From NCBI GenBank assembly GCA_031275075.1, contig JAISPI010000026.1:1-18248 (forward strand): a stretch of DNA of 18,248 bases, given 5' to 3'. The first letter of the stretch is position 1. Every line of letters starts with the position of its first letter. Both the position numbers and the translations under genes were made by a program. The notes beneath the pieces are model-generated. The model was not told the DNA's origin. It ran no database searches and saw nothing but the letters and a program-made list of their open reading frames with translations. This DNA comes from Burkholderiales bacterium. Its GTDB lineage: Bacteria > Pseudomonadota > Gammaproteobacteria > Burkholderiales > Casimicrobiaceae. Below are positions 16,801-18,248 of this stretch, one piece after another.

Positions 16801-18107
16801 CTACGCCATTCGACGCCGGTCAGCACCGCGCCCGAATCTTTCCCTACGACGCCCTGCGTCACCAGCAATGCCTCGCCGTCGGCGCTGGCGCGCTGCAAAC
16901 GGTATGGCGCCGCCACATCGAACCGCCAGCCCTGCTGCATCCGTCCACGCACCGCGTCTTTGGCAAAATAACCGTCGCCGGAAAAATCGAGCCACAATTC
17001 GCGGGCGAGCGTCAGCCGGTTGGTCTCGTCAGCAGCGAGTCCGCGCGACCGCTCCTCAATGTTCAGCTGCGACGACGCGTTCATCGCAAATGCCGGCAAC
17101 GACTGCCAAACCGTCGGCACACCGGCCTGCCGCGGATCGACTGCCATCGTCTCACCATCCGTCGTGACCGCCGTCATCCGTAGCGCCGGCACGGCCTCGT
17201 AACTCCAGACCTCCTGCGTAAGCGTCTCCGGCAGACGCGCTTGGAGCCGCGCCAATGGCGTCTCGGCGCGCGCGTTCAACACCAGCGTCGCCTGACCGGG
17301 CTGCACCTGAATCTGTAAGCGGCCTTCGGTATCAATCCGCGCCGGCCAAGGCGATTCCAGCGCCGTCGCCACGAAATGCTCCGGCAACACTGGCGTTACC
17401 CGGATTTCGCGCGCCTTGCCGGACACCCGCAGTTGAAACCGGGTGGTCAGTTGCGCCGGAATGGTGTCGGTGAGTTTGCGGTATACCTGCAAGTCAACGC
17501 TGTCCGCTGCCTCGTTGGTAACCGCTGTCGACCGACCCAGCGTCAACCGATTGTCTTTGCGCTGCAACGGTTGGATTGGTTTGCCGTCAATGCTCAACGC
17601 GACCAGCGCGCTCATCGCCGGAACAGTCAGCGCCTGCGGCCGCTCCTGCCAAAGGATGCGACCACGCACGCTGTAATCGCCCGCCGTCAGCCATAAAGCA
17701 GGAGCGCCTCCGTGAAACAGCACTGGTTGTGGCGAACCGTTGACGCTCACTTCCTGCGGCCAATCCCGGCTATCGCCGGGCAATGGTACCCACGATTCCG
17801 CTGCCACCTGCCAGCGCTGGGTAAACGCAACGCCTTTGTCGCTCACCTCCAGCGCCAACACCCCCGGCCAAGCACAAAGAAAATCTTCGGAACCCATACC
17901 ATTCGTCCCGACGATGAGCGGACACTGGCGAAATTCCTGCTGATAACGCACCCAGTCACGCCAAGGTTGCAGTACCGGCGGCGCGCCCGTTGCTTCCGCC
18001 AGATGCGTCGGCGGCGCGCTCATCGCCGCGCCAGTCGAACACACCAGCGCCACCAATGTAATGAAGATTCTCAATGCTTTGAAAACCCGAAACCTTTGCT
18101 GTTCCAT
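13836..18107 (-). CDS. Giant two-halved multi-spanning membrane protein, function unknown
   Basis: I do not recognise a named family. It has 1423 residues; ATG at 18107 with GGAG six bases upstream. Residues 1-31 look like a signal peptide or anchor (LRIFITLVALVCSTGAAMSA). Residues about 32-495 form a soluble, beta-rich periplasmic region with a Cys pair near its start. About 497-590 hold four hydrophobic segments, then a Pro/Ala-rich linker (about 600-665), a stretch with RMHQRYAQSNVIQAGSGEPNW, a single membrane segment (about 717-737) and, at 770-792, a second signal-peptide-like segment ending PVSA|QD. About 793-1230 form a second periplasmic region, again opening with a Cys pair (CAPGCAD). 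About 1234-1410 carry four or five more membrane segments, and the tail is basic. Arginines at the predicted cytoplasmic ends fit the positive-inside rule. The two halves look like related modules. It stands alone; an envelope role is inference. Confidence 0.85.
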   Translation of the reverse strand: MEQQRFRVFKALRIFITLVALVCSTGAAMSAPPTHLAEATGAPPVLQPWRDWVRYQQEFRQCPLIVGTNGMGSEDFLCAWPGVLALEVSDKGVAFTQRWQVAAESWVPLPGDSRDWPQEVSVNGSPQPVLFHGGAPALWLTAGDYSVRGRILWQERPQALTVPAMSALVALSIDGKPIQPLQRKDNRLTLGRSTAVTNEAADSVDLQVYRKLTDTIPAQLTTRFQLRVSGKAREIRVTPVLPEHFVATALESPWPARIDTEGRLQIQVQPGQATLVLNARAETPLARLQARLPETLTQEVWSYEAVPALRMTAVTTDGETMAVDPRQAGVPTVWQSLPAFAMNASSQLNIEERSRGLAADETNRLTLARELWLDFSGDGYFAKDAVRGRMQQGWRFDVAAPYRLQRASADGEALLVTQGVVGKDSGAVLTGVEWRSPQVVLDASVRIAAGSATSLPVTGWRQTFDQVSTTLHLPYGYKLLAAPGADAANNSWVARWTILDIFFAAFIALLAWRLLGLGGGIVTAAYLVLALQEPGAPLWALAVVLALALLNRALAGGRLGKTLRFTQYTALAVLFLTAVAFVPGELRSALYPQLEPSDNGYFGMRARAVPETAVKYDTPALEEETTYPEAVEEGAMPMPPPARSRAASPVSPSPAAEPPLLVLSKMGTASMSNRMHQRYAQSNVIQAGSGEPNWTIGQHYTLRWSGPVLADQTVRFIISPPWLTRLLRVVMIVLLGVIVWRVTRDVLPRGLKPMASPAPEEKNVPVQTSMVMMLVTTALAATIGLHSAPVSAQDATVFPPEKLLQTLQQRVNKPPRCAPGCADIAKAEISAHGSAVRVRLEAHAGDSVALPLPEAGDSTMLLRALINGRAIDAVRSYQETGFVALSRGVHLVELEYIVQGRDTSLHFALRPKRVVFSGQGWRADGIDEDRLINETVHLSRVADETPGAVGSAERLKDGGAQQFPPYVRVTRTLHFDLDWTAATTVTRVSPREGGVTLTIPLLAGEHVTTPGIKVQGDEATASLGHSERQTQWQSRLDKSETLRLTAPALAERAEVWRIEVSPSWHVRWEGVPVTLLDNGGEAMFEFHPLPGETLALTLTSPPVVEGMVRAIDHVGVNHAIGIRASQHTLSFRLRASQGGEHVITLPSSEMEVLSVMRDRESLNLRPVDGKLTLPVSPGVQTFSVTLREPREASMVMRMPEFDLGLLSANIDIKAVLPEQRWLLASLGPSVGPAVLYWGELVVALVLAFLLTLLLARRGWTSLRFHHWLLLVLGFSTFSWMALALIAFWLLALDWRQRAGALPNWQAQKFNAVQIGLVLLSAAALSCLIAVIPNGLLGMPDMGVVGHGSSGNQLLWFSDQSEGKLPMVALVSLPMWVYRAAMLIWALWLALAVIGWLRRGLSAWMQGGYWRKEQKPKTVEKETV

Positions 18108-18137
18108 TTCCCGCTCCGAATGGCCGACAAGGCATTT

Positions 18138-18143
18138 ATCATA
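18138..18143 (-). promoter_or_regulatory. Possible -10 box of the giant membrane protein gene
   Basis: TATGAT on the minus strand (ATCATA on the plus strand), about 30 bases upstream of the ATG at 18107. No good -35 lies at the proper distance, so this is a weak candidate. Confidence 0.3.
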
Positions 18144-18191
18144 ACGCGCAAACAGAAACAGCGGTAGGGTGATTTTTACACCCCTTTTATC

Positions 18192-18221
18192 GGCAGGTTG
18201 GATAAAGCCAAAGAGCCTGCC
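18192..18221. other. Imperfect stem-loop upstream of the giant membrane protein gene
   Basis: GGCAGG-TTGG (18192-18201) pairs with CCAA-AGAG-CCTGCC (18208-18221), with a four-base AGAG bulge and an ATAAAG loop. No T-tract follows on either strand. It could be part of a terminator for a gene beyond the window or a regulatory structure. The rest of 18108-18248 shows nothing else I can name. Confidence 0.35.
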
Positions 18222-18248
18222 CCGAAATGCCTTTGATCGGGGGGGAAG

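Overview
The window looks like a piece of a proteobacterial chromosome, most likely betaproteobacterial. The evidence is the collinear block rimP-nusA-infB-rbfA-(insertion)-truB-rpsO-pnp, a NusA with two C-terminal helix-hairpin-helix (AR1/AR2-type) repeats as in beta- and gammaproteobacteria, a KMSKS-type TyrRS, and signal peptides of Gram-negative type. Species cannot be read from the sequence. No tRNA, rRNA, CRISPR array, transposase or integrase gene was found.

Layout. (1) 1-1080: 3' part of tyrS, cut by the window edge. (2) 1081-1339: intergenic, with a perfect CGTCATTCCCGC palindrome of the dRS3-like dispersed repeat type. (3) 1340-2104: secreted DUF2092-type periplasmic protein. (4) 2105-2258: promoter plus strong hairpin/T-tract leader of the rimP operon. 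(5) 2259-7406: rimP-nusA-infB-rbfA, tightly packed (4-bp overlap, 24 bp, 4 bp), closed by a long hairpin terminator at 7414-7487. (6) 7583-9112, minus strand: secreted glycine-rich protein with two Listeria-Bacteroides (InlB-like) repeats and a C-terminal transmembrane/arginine tail. It sits convergently between rbfA and truB, which are normally adjacent. (7) 9284-12972: truB, rpsO, pnp, with their own promoter-like and RNA-structure signals. (8) 13047-13745: TerC/YjbE-type membrane protein. (9) 13836-18107, minus strand: a 1423-residue, two-halved multi-spanning membrane protein that I do not recognise. (10) 18108-18248: its upstream region.

How the genes work together. The plus-strand core makes translation and RNA-metabolism factors: tyrosine charging (TyrS), 30S maturation (RimP, RbfA, S15), transcription elongation/termination (NusA), initiation (IF2), tRNA U55 pseudouridylation (TruB) and RNA decay (PNPase). 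The accessory genes concern the cell envelope: the DUF2092 protein, the glycine-rich surface protein, the TerC-family transporter and the giant membrane protein.

Most worth a second look: the insertion that splits the rbfA-truB junction and its sorting-signal-like C-terminus; the related inverted repeats at both convergent gene junctions; the apparent internal duplication in the 1423-aa protein; and the structured leaders of rimP, rpsO and pnp.
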